Made by a program: the position numbers and the translations under genes
In this document: one piece after another, positions 1 through 8,338 of the stretch
Numbering within the stretch: position 1 is the first letter of the stretch
Layout of the letters: each line of letters begins with the position of its first letter
Assembly (NCBI GenBank): GCA_027575765.1
Contig: JANBPT010001093.1
Location: 1 to 14,751, forward strand
Reading direction: 5' to 3'
From: Tieghemiomyces parasiticus
Taxonomy: Eukaryota > Kickxellomycota > Dimargaritomycetes > Dimargaritales > Dimargaritaceae
Length of the DNA stretch: 14,751 bases
Notes under the pieces: generated by a model
What the model saw: only the letters and a program-made list of their open reading frames with translations
Database searches by the model: none
Told to the model about the DNA's origin: nothing

Positions 1-1140
1 AGTATTATCTATGTTCACTATCATCTACCTGCTTATTATTTTAGATATATTAGTAAATGTTGTATTTTGGCAATTTTTGGATCCTTTAGCTTGTCTATAA
101 AGGTCAAATGGTATAGCGTAGTGCTTCGACAACCAAATTACGACCGTAGGTCTTGTACCGTACCGAACTGCTGGCTGTTGCGTGGAATATAGAGGGACGA
201 CAGGGCACATGTCCTGGCATTCGAGTAATGGGGCTGACGCCAGCACAATTGTCGTCAGAGCAGTGTCGTCGCTCTTACGTATTCAAACAACGTCCATCGG
301 TAAATCCATCTCGCCATCCTCCGCCCCTCACCCCTGTCCATTACACCCTTAGTCCGAAGAGGGCACCAATTGGATCCGAGCCCCCGGCGCTCAATTCTAA
401 AAATATCGTAACTGGCCCCGTCGCTGTTGAGACCAATGTATTTTTAGTCTTTAACGCCCACAAAGAGGCCCAGGCTGGATATGCAGGCGCGGGTATTGGG
501 GGGGGCAGGAGAAGGAATGGGCACGGGCGATAGTTATGAGTCCATACGCACAGTCAGAGCAAGCGCAGGGAGGGACGGTCAAGCCCAAGCACCCCCCCCC
601 ACGAGAGTATAGTAAAGGGGTGGCGGCGGTGCAGGGATTCCGGGATCATAATGTTGGCCGGTCCTCGACCTGTAAAGCCCGTCTGCTCCCGCAGGCTCCG
701 GTTTGTCTCGGGCGGCGTTTACACCAGCAGGATCGATAAGCAAGTGGCCCATAAGAGGGGGGACTCGGCCTTGACCAGCCCACCGTCTCCCCAGCACCAC
801 TCCTCTTAATGCTCGTTCACCAACAGCAGTGAGGATCCCAATGCCGCCGTTGTCCATCTATTCCCCAACTGCACGGTCCCTATCCGGCCTCGGCTGGTGT
901 AACTTGATACTGTGCGGTTCGCTATGGCCCGATCGGACAACCTCTGACCCTCTACTCCATCGCACCTTCCCCAACCTAGTTTTAGCGGGGCGGCTGAAAG
1001 GCACGGTGCCACAGATACTGGGAAAACTTGAATTGTTCGCGCGGGAACTGAACCGTGGTTAAACAGGGCAGGAACGACATCCGGTACCGTGAGGCTCATC
1101 GGCTCCCTCGGAACGCCATTCAGGTAGCGCAGGACTATAT
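1..1140. other. Intergenic or unassigned DNA, no recognisable gene
   Basis: The first 130 bases are AT-rich and the rest is of mixed composition. Several open frames of 60-126 codons exist on both strands, but most begin at non-ATG codons and overlap one another. None of their translations shows a domain, a repeated hydrophobic pattern or a family motif that I recognise. I treat them as chance frames. An exon of a gene lying mostly outside the window cannot be excluded. Confidence 0.5.
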
Positions 1141-1152
1141 CGACCGCAATGT

Positions 1153-1368
1153 CTATCGCAGGGGCTTGTCAATGGACGGGACGCACGGGCGTGGGCTATA
1201 AATACGCGCACGCAGTTCATTGTTTACCTCGACAACTTTGCCTCGGATGCTGAGCCGCGCCTCCTTTCTCTCTCGTAGGTTCCCACAGCGTTGGCAGTCG
1301 ACCAGTATATATCGACAGTCTGGTGCATGTCGCCTTACATACGCTTCCACTTGTTGCACTCTGCACTC
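1153..1368 (-). other. Minus-strand open frame with exon-like composition, unassigned
   Basis: A frame is open on the minus strand between a stop near 1371 and a TAG at 1153-1155. It has no ATG, so it could only be an internal or terminal exon. The translation is charged and includes a C-x2-C pair in the stretch DCQRCGNLRERKEAR, followed by KVVE. A donor-like sequence GAG|GTAAAC lies straight after KVVE. I do not recognise the family. It could be part of an unplaced gene transcribed away from the STE50-like gene, or chance. Confidence 0.15.
1197..1204 (+). promoter_or_regulatory. TATA-box-like element TATAAATA
   Basis: The bases read TATAAATA, a strong TATA consensus, in a GC-rich surround. 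The nearest recognised plus-strand start is about 1.07 kb downstream (STE50-like, ATG at 2278). Either that gene has a long or spliced leader, or the box serves an unrecognised transcript, or it is chance. Confidence 0.25.
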
Positions 1369-1559
1369 TATGTCTACTCGGATTTAGGTGGATTCAGCCA
1401 CGCGTATCCGATCCCTTCCAACTGGCCACTCTTCAATCCAGAGTACGATAAAACGAAGGGCGCTTGGCACCGGACATTGCAGTATCACTGGCGGTGTTTG
1501 TTGCTGAGTGGCAGGGTTTACCCTGGGGGAGAGCCGGCGGCTATGCGGAGAGCTCCCTT

Positions 1560-2277
1560 GGTGCGCATAGCCTGGCTGCTACCCAGCCCCACTGCTGTCC
1601 ACCCCCCCTCCCCCTTGGCCCGACTTTCTGTCTGGGGTGCCCGACCCTCCTCCTCCCCCCCTTTTTGTCTCCCAGAACCTCCACCGGCCATCCCCCCCCC
1701 CGTATAACTACCTCCCTTCTCCTCACCCAAACCTTCATACGAAACCTTGCAGCCTCAGCCGCCCGCTTGCCATTATGTGCGTAGGTACATGCCTTCTATC
1801 CTCCACCAGCTTCAGCCGCTAGTCCTCCTGCAGACTTTTATTATCCACCCGCTCGCCAGCATTCCGGTGCTTGACCCCTTCGCCTTCAGATTGTCAGGCC
1901 ATTCCCCAAACTAACAACCCTCCCAGCCTCCTCTATTGGCCAGGATTACCTCCGCCCACCCACTCTAACTACCCTCTGACCTCCCACCGTTTTCTTTTCA
2001 GACTCCGGCACCGTCCTATTTGACGCCATTCAAACGGGAATTACCTCACCTGGTCCGAGCGCCCCTTGTAACAACACCGTCAGCCTCCAGTTCCTACGTC
2101 AGTACGCCCCTACAAACCACCTGGTGGTATCCTTATCTCCCCCCCTAGCCGACGCGCCTGTAACGTATGATTCCGCCCAGTCGCACCGCACGTAACACCC
2201 GCCGATTCCCTCTTCCTTCCCACACTCTCTCGCCCTTATCTGTCTAACGCTAGTCGCACACAAACGCCTTGTCCGTC
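1560..2277 (+). promoter_or_regulatory. Pyrimidine-rich upstream region or leader of the STE50-like gene
   Basis: For about 700 bases the plus strand is dominated by C and T, with several C runs (a 10-base C run around 1693-1702) and few purine blocks. It ends just before the ATG at 2278. Such CT-rich strands are common in fungal promoters and 5' leaders just upstream of start codons. A branch-point-like CTAAC followed by TAG at about 2244-2253 would allow a leader intron, but I cannot show one. No protein was recognised in it. Confidence 0.4.
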
Positions 2278-3876
2278 ATGCCGGCTTCCGAGGCCCTTGT
2301 CCACTGGGACGTCAACAAGGTCTATGCCTGGTTCTGCAGCCTGGGGTTCCAAGCTTACGAGAAACAGATACGCGACAACCAAATCACAGGCGAGGTGCTC
2401 CTCCACCTTCACCACGACGCCCTGCACGACCTGTCCATCGAATCCCTGGGTAAGCGACTGGTCATTCTCAAGGCCATTTATCAGCTGAAGGTCCAGCACC
2501 GCATCCCCTTCACCAGTGACGACTACATTCCGCCCGATGTCGAGGGCATTCACAACGTCTTATTGGCACCTGCGGCTGGCGTACCGCGCGACGGGTCCGG
2601 CCGGCCCGTTTCAACCGCCACGCAACACGAGGAAATGTTCAACCAGGTTGAGGGTCTCCTCGAGGAGCAAGAGATGATGATCACCCACCTCCAGCAGGAG
2701 GTGACCCGGCTCACCCGAACGGTGACCCGACTCAGCGCCGAGTTTGACCGGCTCCGCGAGGACGTGGGGTCCGTCGGAAGTGGCATGCCCATTGCCGTTC
2801 AGCAGCACGGTCGATACCACCGAGGCCCCGAAGGCCATGCCACCTCTACCGCAAAGACGCCTAGCCCCGGCCATAGCCACCCCGCTCCAACGATACCCGG
2901 TGCCGACGTAGGTTACGGTGGCAAGCGGCCGGCGCCTATCAAGACCAAGGTGCTGGGATCGCCTAAGCACGTCCTGAGTGGGCAATACGCCCCGTCCGCC
3001 GTCTCCCTGCACACCATCAGCAACTGTCATAACCTTTCGCCGATGACCCTGGTGGGCAGCAATGGCAGTGGATCGGCCATACCAGCGTCTCCCTCGTCAC
3101 CATCGGAATACTTTAACTATAAGACGCACACTTTCCAGGATATCTCTTACCTCAAACGGTCGGGCTCGCTACCCAGTTCGGAACACGTCGGGCGGACGAC
3201 CTACGGCCACGGTAACGGCTACGGCTACAGCACCAATGTCACCACGAATAGCAGTGGGTCCGGTGGTGGCCGGTCCTCGAAACACCGGTCGGTCGAAAAG
3301 ATCGCCACCCCACCGGCCACCACCCCACTGGAAGCGAACGGTGACTGCGTTATCCGCGTGTTTGGTGATAAAGGGATCCGTCGAGAAAACGAGTCCTACA
3401 AAACCTTCCGCGTATCGGCCGACGACCCGTGTCACAAGATTCTACCCCAGGCCCTCAAGAAATATAGCATCTTTGACGATTGGCGGAATTACTCGCTATG
3501 CATCATGTGCGGCACCTCAGGTAACTTGCTAACCTATATATAAGCATATATCATAGTGTGGTGGGTGACGACTGATATTTTTCGGCGTTTCCACCTATTG
3601 TGTAACCGCTGGCGGTTCGATAACTGTAATCTACCCAGCGACGTCCTGCTTGCTTGGTGGTGTTGCTTCCATATTCATCGTGGCATCTAACCCCTGAGTA
3701 TGGCCAATTCCTTTTTTTCCTCCCCTCCCCTCATCACCACCTTGTCTCCGCACCCAGAACACCGTCTGCAAAACGACGACAAGCCATTGCATCTCTTCCA
3801 GAAACTTCACGAGGCGAACGCGTCGCCCTATTTTATGCTCAAATCGCTCCGGCTCAGTCCCGGCGATGACCATTAG
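2278..3876 (+). CDS. STE50: STE50-like MAPK-cascade adaptor (SAM + coiled coil + RA), two exons
   Basis: This is a cytoplasmic adaptor of the Ste50 family. Known members use the SAM domain to bind the MAPKKK Ste11 and the C-terminal Ras-association domain to reach Cdc42 or membrane anchors in mating, filamentation and osmotic signalling. The model joins 2278-3520 and 3758-3876, giving 453 aa. The intron (237 nt) has donor CAG|GTAACT, a TCTAAC branch-like site near 3686, a pyrimidine tract and acceptor CCCAG; it is phase 1 and creates a Glu codon. SAM covers about residues 7-72 (VHWDVNKVYAWFCSLGF). A coiled coil spans about 117-165, followed by a Ser/Gly/Pro-rich linker to about 350. RA spans about 355-446 and its last third lies in exon 2, where DDKPLHLFQKLH matches the family's conserved DEKPL-x-LFQKL pattern. 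An in-frame TTG lies three codons upstream, but the ATG is the natural start. Only 110 bases beyond the donor reading through would hit a stop, so an unspliced reading would lose the end of RA. Confidence 0.88.
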
Positions 3877-4323
3877 AACCCCATAATGAACTCGCAAGCC
3901 CTTCTCGCCCTCTCTCCCCTCCCCTACACCGACATCCCTCGTTTAGCACGCTGCATCCATATATTTATACCTCTAAATCGTTCATCTCCCCAAGTCCACT
4001 GTATTACACGCCCCCCTTGACCGCTAGGGCGACAATAATTCCAATAGGGTCATCTGATGCGAGTACACGATGTGCGTTGAGGGAGGGAAAATAAATGGTA
4101 ATCAGCTTTGGTAGGCAGTAGTGCGTTGGTGAGACTAGTACAACTTGTGATGATTTTCGAACTTCAAAACAAGAAATATAAATCGGAGAGGGGGAGGAGG
4201 GGAAAAAAAAAACGAACGGGGTCTTGAGGCGCAATACATTAATACAAAACAGGTACAGACTGATACGGCGTAACTACAAGCCGGTGATTGTGGCCAATGA
4301 TATACGGGCACCCTGCATTTTTT
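3877..4323. other. Convergent 3' intergenic region
   Basis: This lies between the stop codons of the STE50-like gene (+) and the HMG-box gene (-), so it should carry both 3' UTRs. It has an AATAAA at 4090-4095 on the plus strand, an A9-10 run near 4203, and a T run near 4317-4325 that touches the HMG-box stop codon. No gene was seen. Confidence 0.6.
4090..4095 (+). terminator. Candidate poly(A) signal AATAAA for the STE50-like gene
   Basis: A canonical AATAAA lies about 215 bases after the STE50-like stop codon in the convergent intergenic region. Fungal poly(A) signals are degenerate, so position is the main support. Confidence 0.3.
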
Positions 4324-5814
4324 TTACCCCTCGTGTTGATCATCTAACGCCAACTCCCCCTCCTCTTCACCTAGATGTTCAGTGTCAATAACTTCGGCGT
4401 GGCCTTCCTCATCGGGGGGTGGAGATGGCACGGTAGCGCCGTTGTCCTGGGAATTGTGGTGGGCCTTATCGCCCTCCGCCACTGCTTGCGAAGAGGACCC
4501 GCCACCACCACCTAGCTGGCCAGCGGCCGCCAAGGAGCGATATTCGGTATATTCTCGATTGTAGGCATCGTAGAAGGGCTGGCGTGACGGGTAGTCGAGG
4601 TGAAGAGAGGGAGATATATATATGAGTGTGTTTGGTTGGAGGCCGAGGTAGCGGATTGGAAGTTAACACTGTTAGTCTAAACTGTTCGGGCGCGGGCCTG
4701 TTCCTGCCCCCACTTTAAACCAAAGCCAATTCGCGACCGCCAAAAAAAAACGATAATAATAGTAAAAACCCACTTACCTGCTTCTCCTCCGCGGGTAGAC
4801 AGCTCCAATGTTCACTAATCAAACGGGTGATGGCTGTTCCGCTGACATTCCCGTACTGGGCCTTGAGGCGGACCAGTTCCTGGTCGCGGTACCTGAAATA
4901 CGCATTCGGGGGTTTTTTGGGAGCGCTGGGGTCCTTGGGCCGCCGAGTGCGGCGTTTTTTTCGGGGTGGTTCTTCGGTATCCTGGCCCGTAGCCGTAAGA
5001 GCATCTGATCCGTCTTGCAACTTCTTTTGAGCTGACATCGGTGGGTGCAAAGGGTCGGAGGTGTCGACGCCAGTCCCTAATATCAGCTCGTCGTCAGAGC
5101 TAAAAAGTTCATCCACTTCCTCAGCCGTTATGTAGGGCCGTGGGGTGTCCCCTGGCTTCTGCCCTGTCCGAAAGTAGGCTAGGTCGTCGTTGTCGACGGC
5201 TTTCTGGAGGGCTGGAGTTCGGGCTAGAAGTCTGAGGATCCCTTTGCGGTCGATGGGAGTGCCATCGACTCCTAACGTCTCTCCCGATGACCTAAAAGAG
5301 GGGAGGGAGGGGGGCGTGGAATGCCGAGGGGGTTAGCAGAACGGGTACGCGGCGTTAGTAGTGGATAAGAAGGATGCCTTTACGCGGTTAACTAAAAAAT
5401 AATAATACTCCAGGCCAGCTCTAGCTACGCATTGGATGAGTACCATAGCGGCCGTGCCAAGTAAACGGACGAGCCATGCCCAATAGCACCTTACCTTTTA
5501 CGATCCGCACGATCCACTAAAATTTGGTGCCGCTCGTGGAGACCACGTTCTAAGTACTCGAGGCGCTATATGGTACCAATACGGAACAAAATGATAATGT
5601 CAATGTACAGGGTCCGACCAAATTCTAGATGCAGAGGCATTGCAGCTGCCTGGGGGGGGGAATAGGCTCAACAGACCCAGTGGAAAGGGTTCCCGACGGC
5701 CTGTTCGTACCAGGCAGAAGTGAAGTTTACCTTTCTAATGTCCCGAGTTTCGTCGGCCAACATGGGGCCCTCTCTGCGGAGCTCCTCAGAAGCGTCGGAC
5801 CCGTGGACGGTCAT
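4324..5814 (-). CDS. HMG-box protein, Nhp10/Nht1-like (INO80 subunit candidate), four exons
   Basis: This is a nuclear DNA-binding protein with one HMG box. The best match I know is the Nhp10 (S. cerevisiae) / Nht1 (S. pombe) type, which helps INO80 bind nucleosomes and linker DNA. The exons on the minus strand are 5814-5731, 5565-5495, 5291-4778 and 4578-4324, giving 307 aa. Donors are GTAAAC, GTAAGG and GTAAGT; acceptors are TAG, TAG and CAG; the phases are 0, 2 and 0 and all agree. Residues 21-52 form a charged helical segment that reads smoothly across two introns (RDIRK joined to RLEYLERGLHERH). Next come an acidic DELFSSDDE stretch and a basic RKKRRTRR patch (162-169, NLS-like). The HMG box spans about 172-238 and is split after Gln223, with exon 4 resuming at PFYDAYNREYTEY. 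The tail is Gly/Ser-rich, then acidic. The ATG at 5814 has ACC before it and is the first ATG in a frame that stays open upstream. Assignment to INO80 is inference; other single-box HMG proteins are possible. Confidence 0.8.
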
Positions 5815-6578
5815 GGTGGAGGGCAGTTGGGGTTGCAGACCAGGCAATTGTTCGGCCGGGTGACGGGATGCGAATGAGCTCGAGGACTGAAGGTGGACCG
5901 GTAAAAATACTTTCCAGTGAGGGTAAAGGCGTTGACGGAAAATATCTAAATCGCTAGACGAGGAAAAGGCTATGTCCAGGTACAGCAGATGAAGCGGATT
6001 CTTAAATGGAATATTTGGTATAGTGCCATCACGGCCATGGGGTGAAGCCTGGGGGGGAGGGTGCAAACAAGAGGCTCTTGGGACATGTGGAAAGGGAAGC
6101 CTAGCTCTGGCTTCCGGAACTGAATGTGCACCCTTAAGTCCTGTGACGTCTTATGTTTGGAAAAGCCAGGTCGAACAGACATCGAACTACACCTGTCTGC
6201 TGGCCAAATGTGCTGGCTTTACGGGGGTACTGCTGGTTAGCTCAATTGACTTCTTGCGGGTGGGTGGGCCGTCGCCAAATTCACGTGACGAATTACCTTC
6301 CACACGTATGGGAGTTGGGCGACATGACCAGAGCAGCTGGATGGCCCCTTGTAGTAGCTAAAAAAACAAACTGGAGCGTCATAGGCATCTCCTAGTGTAT
6401 CGAGGCACTTCTAGTATAACTGGAGGTACCTGTTCCACGGCTTCTCGATTCCCCATGTCATCCCCTCCTATACCTTCTAGCTCCTTGACTTCGTTTCTTC
6501 CTTGTTTAGTTGGGATACTTCCGGCAACCCCTTAACTCACCCTAGTCAACCGAAAACTATTCTCGACGGACACCCACC
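5815..6578. promoter_or_regulatory. Divergent promoter region between the HMG-box and RNase MRP protein genes
   Basis: These 764 bases separate two genes transcribed away from each other and should hold both promoters and leaders. Overlapping frames of 70-112 codons occur on both strands without recognisable domains. A perfect palindromic E-box TCACGTGA sits at 6281-6288 and a TGACGTC half-CRE at about 6143-6149. Close to the plus-strand gene, TTAACTCACCCTAG (about 6532-6545) resembles a branch point plus acceptor and could end a leader intron. Confidence 0.5.
6281..6288. promoter_or_regulatory. Palindromic E-box TCACGTGA
   Basis: The 8-bp palindrome TCACGTGA contains CACGTG, the core bound by bHLH factors such as Cbf1 and the USF/TFE group. 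It lies about 290 bases upstream of the ATG at 6579 and about 470 upstream of the ATG at 5814, inside a shared divergent promoter. Binding is inferred from the motif only. Confidence 0.3.
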
Positions 6579-7790
6579 ATGTCACAGACCATTCAAAGCA
6601 CCGACACGGTCCTCAGCACAAATCATTTGTGGGCGCTGGCCCACAGTATGGCCAAGACGTGTCCGGCGTTAGCCGCGCTATACAGCCACAAGGCCATCGA
6701 GATGTATAGCAAGATCCCTCTGACGCTCAACGGAAAAGTCCAGGAGCAATACTGCCAAGGTTGTGGGGCACTGCTCATTCCCAACGTAGGCTGTACCACA
6801 GATATTAAACCGCAGGCCAAAGTGAGCCTCCGTCGCCCGACGGCGTCTGGCACACACGTGCCCGCGAAAAAGGCCGGTGTCTCGCCTCCGGGCCAACTCG
6901 CACAGCCCTGCCACGTCCCGGGTCGCACGGTGGCCGTCACGACCCAAGAGTTGCTAGACTTCAAGCGACACCAGTCGCGTCCTACGCTTGGCATGGGCCA
7001 TCGTATCCGGTACAAAATGTCGAAGGTCGCTAGATCGAATGCCCACGACCTCGTTCGTAAATACGTGACCTACCGGTGCCTCCGGTGCTCGACTACTACC
7101 GCCGTACCCTGCGCCTTTCGTGAATCCAAGGTTACCTGGTCGGTGCCCATACCAAGCACAGCCGAGGGTGCTATGGCGGCGATCCCCACTCTGGCCTCTA
7201 CTGAGGTCCCAGGGATGGTGGAGAACGATACTCGACCGGCAGTAGTGGAAACACCTGCCACTTCACAGTACAAGACGATTGATCCAGCCGCCGCCTTCAC
7301 CCGTCCTAATGCCCCAGCCGCCGCCTTTATCCGTCCTAATGCCCCAGCCGCCGCCTTTATCCGTCCTAATGCCCCAGCCGCCGCCTTCACTCGTTCCAAT
7401 GCCCCAGCCGCCGCCTTCACTCGTTCCAATGCCCCAGCCGCCGCCTTCACTCGTTCCAATGCCCCAACTGCCGCCTTCAATCGTTCCAATGCCCCAGCCG
7501 CCGTGAATAGGGCCATCCCGGTCATCACAGGTCCTATTAATCATGGACCTTTCACCGGCCGCGCCCCTCGCGCTGCCATGTCCTATCACCGTGGCCCTAT
7601 TGCTGCCCACCCCCATCCTTATGCTCGCATCCCTACTCACCCTGCCGCTCGCTTCTACTACCCTCCTCCGGCCGCTGCTCCGCTAGCACCGAAGCCTCGA
7701 TCGAATCTCGAACGGATCCTGGTTGAGAAGAAGGGCACGGTGCAGCCAACCGGATCGCGCAGCTTGTCGGACTTTTTAGGCTCCCTTTAA
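6579..7790 (+). CDS. RNase MRP/P protein of the Snm1 / C18orf21 (RMP24) type, with decapeptide repeats
   Basis: This is a probable protein subunit of nucleolar RNase MRP or RNase P, enzymes that process pre-rRNA and pre-tRNA. It is a single exon of 403 aa starting at the ATG in CACCATG. Residues 15-48 are a helical segment (HSMAKTCPALAALYSHKA). Two C-x2-C knuckles, C59/C62 (YCQGCG) and C167/C170 (YRCLRC), can form a zinc ribbon; a basic insert of about 100 residues separates them, with IKPQAKVSLRR just after the first. The helical start with a CP pair, the ILLxPxxxxxxKPxA-like stretch, the second knuckle and an extreme C-terminus ending SDFLGSL resemble the vertebrate C18orf21/UPF0711 family, which is linked to RNase MRP and related to yeast Snm1 and Rpr2/Rpp21. 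Residues 235-309 are seven near-identical decapeptides (APAAAF[TIN]R[PS]N). The region after them is Pro/Ala/His-rich. An Rpr2/Rpp21 identity instead is possible. Confidence 0.65.
   Translation: MSQTIQSTDTVLSTNHLWALAHSMAKTCPALAALYSHKAIEMYSKIPLTLNGKVQEQYCQGCGALLIPNVGCTTDIKPQAKVSLRRPTASGTHVPAKKAGVSPPGQLAQPCHVPGRTVAVTTQELLDFKRHQSRPTLGMGHRIRYKMSKVARSNAHDLVRKYVTYRCLRCSTTTAVPCAFRESKVTWSVPIPSTAEGAMAAIPTLASTEVPGMVENDTRPAVVETPATSQYKTIDPAAAFTRPNAPAAAFIRPNAPAAAFIRPNAPAAAFTRSNAPAAAFTRSNAPAAAFTRSNAPTAAFNRSNAPAAVNRAIPVITGPINHGPFTGRAPRAAMSYHRGPIAAHPHPYARIPTHPAARFYYPPPAAAPLAPKPRSNLERILVEKKGTVQPTGSRSLSDFLGSL
7281..7503 (+). repeat. 30-bp coding minisatellite, seven units plus a partial
   Basis: GCCCCAGCCG recurs exactly every 30 bases at 7311, 7341, 7371, 7401, 7431 and 7491; variants start at 7281 (GATCCAGCCG) and 7461 (GCCCCAACTG). 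Each full unit encodes ten residues of the RNase MRP-type protein. Unit 1 ends FTRPN, units 2-3 end FIRPN, units 4-6 end FTRSN and unit 7 ends FNRSN. Neighbours are more alike than distant units, which fits recent tandem duplication. The period is a multiple of three, so unit gain or loss keeps frame; it also leaves several other frames open here on both strands. Confidence 0.95.
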
Positions 7791-8338
7791 AGCTGCCGAC
7801 CGCTGCATTTTTCCAGAAGGGCCGATTGAATCCGTATTTGTCTGCCATTTCATTACATTATTAAATTGGATTCTTTCGCATATATCCCGGTGTTTTACGT
7901 TATATTCACTGTTGTGACTCGAATCTAGGTGAGGCCCTGTAAATGAAGGCGACTAGGCGAACCGCTAGCGTATGCCAGGACACCCCTAAAATCACCCCTA
8001 TAAAGTGAGAAATTGGAACCCATAGAACTTTCCGGTGCTCCGCACGGGCCCTGAAACTTACCGGCTGACAGCCAGTTCCCATGTCGGTCTCTGTGCAGCA
8101 CCTGTCGGCCAACCTTAACACTTCCTGCTACCTCCCCCTCACGGATCTGCCCATGGCGCACTACACCATAATTCCTACTCTGCCACCTTACTCCTCAAGC
8201 CATTTACATACAACTCCAGTCCGCTTTGCCCCCCCCCACCCCACACCTTCCCCATTCCTCACTCAAATTGCATTTTCTCCTGCCTAACCCATTCACTCTT
8301 TATAACCTTTTCGGCCCGGTCCTTTAATCTGCAAGGCC
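7791..8338. other. Intergenic region between the RNase MRP-type gene and URI
   Basis: These 548 bases lie between two plus-strand genes. The first part should be 3' UTR, with ATTAAA at 7860-7865. From about 8100 the plus strand becomes pyrimidine-rich and leads to the URI ATG, as seen upstream of the STE50-like gene. TATAA at 8301-8305 is only 38 bases before the ATG, too close to serve as a usual TATA box. AG|GTGAGG near 7928 and CTAACCC near 8284 could bound a leader intron, but this is not demonstrable. No gene was seen. Confidence 0.5.
7860..7865 (+). terminator. Candidate poly(A) signal ATTAAA
   Basis: ATTAAA, the commonest variant of the canonical signal, lies 70 bases after the stop codon of the RNase MRP-type gene in an AT-rich pocket. 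Confidence 0.35.

Noticed and set aside
3613..3630. T-loop-like GGTTCGATAACTG suggesting a tRNA
   Set aside because: It lies inside the STE50 intron, and no acceptor stem, D-arm or anticodon arm can be built around it.
5731..6066. Longer N-terminus for the HMG-box protein, starting at the GTG near 6066
   Set aside because: The frame is open upstream of 5814, but no ATG exists there. The ATG at 5814 has a good ACC context, and the upstream peptide has no family resemblance.
7070..7640. Long antisense and alternate-frame ORFs across the minisatellite, giving Gly/Trp- or Pro-rich repeat proteins
   Set aside because: A 30-bp period is divisible by three, so any frame free of stops in one unit stays open throughout. 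They are shadows of the sense gene, and some start at non-ATG codons.
8298..8305. TATA box for URI (TTTATAA)
   Set aside because: It is only 38 bases before the ATG, which would leave almost no leader. It is more likely part of the 5' UTR or chance.
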